A stretch of 64,000 nt of DNA from Paracoccus alkenifer (GTDB lineage: Bacteria; Pseudomonadota; Alphaproteobacteria; Rhodobacterales; Rhodobacteraceae). The notes under the pieces were generated by a model that saw nothing but the letters and a program-made list of their open reading frames with translations, did no database searches and was not told the origin of the DNA. The first letter of the stretch is position 1; each line of letters opens with the position of its first letter. Of this stretch, positions 63,813-64,000 are shown one piece after another. The stretch spans positions 620,001 through 684,000 of the forward strand of contig NZ_FNXG01000002.1 of assembly GCF_900108405.1 (NCBI RefSeq), written 5' to 3'. Position numbers and translations under genes: made by a program.

Positions 63813-64000
63813 ATGTCCCATCCCGTCAAGGGCGTCGACCACCTGTTCCTGCTGACCGCCGATCTGGACGGCAGCGCCGAGCGCTGGCGCCGGCTGGGGT
63901 TCACCCTGTCGCCGCGCGGCACCCACAGCAAGGAAAAGGGCACCGCGAACTATACGATCATCTTTGATCAGGATTATTTCGAGCTGCTGGGCATCATCGC
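63813..64000 (+). CDS. Glyoxalase/VOC-like protein, N-terminal part (cut by window end)
   Basis: The first 62 codons start after AAAGGAAACCCC. GVDHLFLLTADLDGSAERWRRLGF is the opening beta-alpha unit of a VOC/glyoxalase-like domain, whose His is a usual metal ligand, and GTANYTIIFDQDYFELLGI continues the pattern. Probably in an operon with the SDR 11 nt upstream. Confidence 0.8.
   Translation, partial: MSHPVKGVDHLFLLTADLDGSAERWRRLGFTLSPRGTHSKEKGTANYTIIFDQDYFELLGII

Noticed and set aside
1..64000. tRNA or rRNA genes
   Set aside because: I searched by eye for T-loop motifs such as GGTTCGAATCC with acceptor stems and for rRNA cores and found none; a tRNAscan run would be decisive.

Overview
The window is GC-rich chromosomal DNA from an alphaproteobacterium, most likely Rhodobacteraceae/Paracoccaceae (Paracoccus- or Rhodobacter-like). 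The basis is gene content: an HWE-family histidine kinase, a SoxS-like thioredoxin, a short TraR/DksA protein, a sucCD-sucAB-lpd cluster, BKACE and ATC-hydrolase loci, and an FnrL-type box. These are judgements from protein sequence, not searches. I see no rRNA, tRNA, CRISPR array, prophage or plasmid functions. Genes sit on both strands in short operons with many 4-nt ATGA overlaps.

Layout. 0-8.8 kb: end of a response regulator, a large PAS/GAF HWE kinase, a membrane protein, serS, a SoxS-like thioredoxin, ada, meaB and rpmB. 8.9-16.9 kb: copper and metal genes (a small Cys/Pro-rich secreted protein, a PCuAC chaperone, the P1B ATPase copA and copZ) mixed with selU, an L,D-transpeptidase, a sirtuin and a DMT exporter. 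17-24.9 kb: lepA, a RAYT transposase with tandem REP-bearing repeats, a DksA-like protein, glyA, nadK and a lytic transglycosylase. 24.9-35.1 kb: the TCA operon on the minus strand, sucC - 48-aa protein - sucD - membrane protein - sucA - sucB - DUF3427-like orphan - two small genes - lpd, preceded by twin palindromic operators. 35.3-41.1 kb: surface-glycan genes (wecB, a sulfotransferase, and a 1229-codon sulfotransferase/coiled-coil/double-glycosyltransferase ORF). 41-45.4 kb: a class III aminotransferase, a DUF2380-like protein, miaB and a ProC-like protein. 45.6-53.4 kb: a Liv-type ABC importer with BKACE, a hydroxyacyl dehydrogenase remnant, a GntR regulator and an SDR. 53.5-62.9 kb: a peptide-type ABC importer with an FAD oxidoreductase, ATC hydrolase, M20 amidohydrolase and a cysteine-synthase-like enzyme. 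63-64 kb: an SDR and the start of a VOC-family gene.

Main points for a second look. (1) LivF is fused in frame, just after its ABC signature, to a CRYL1-like dehydrogenase that has lost its NAD-binding N-terminus; both halves look deletion-damaged. (2) Nine copies of an element made of a variable hairpin plus a conserved GGATATTT-type tail lie between genes, and one is translated inside the 1229-codon ORF. (3) A 48-residue zinc-finger-like protein lies between sucC and sucD and overlaps sucD by one base (TAATG). (4) A 10-bp stem covers the copA Shine-Dalgarno sequence downstream of a possible leader ORF. (5) A RAYT gene is followed by exact 141-bp-period copies of its own 3' end, each carrying REP hairpins.
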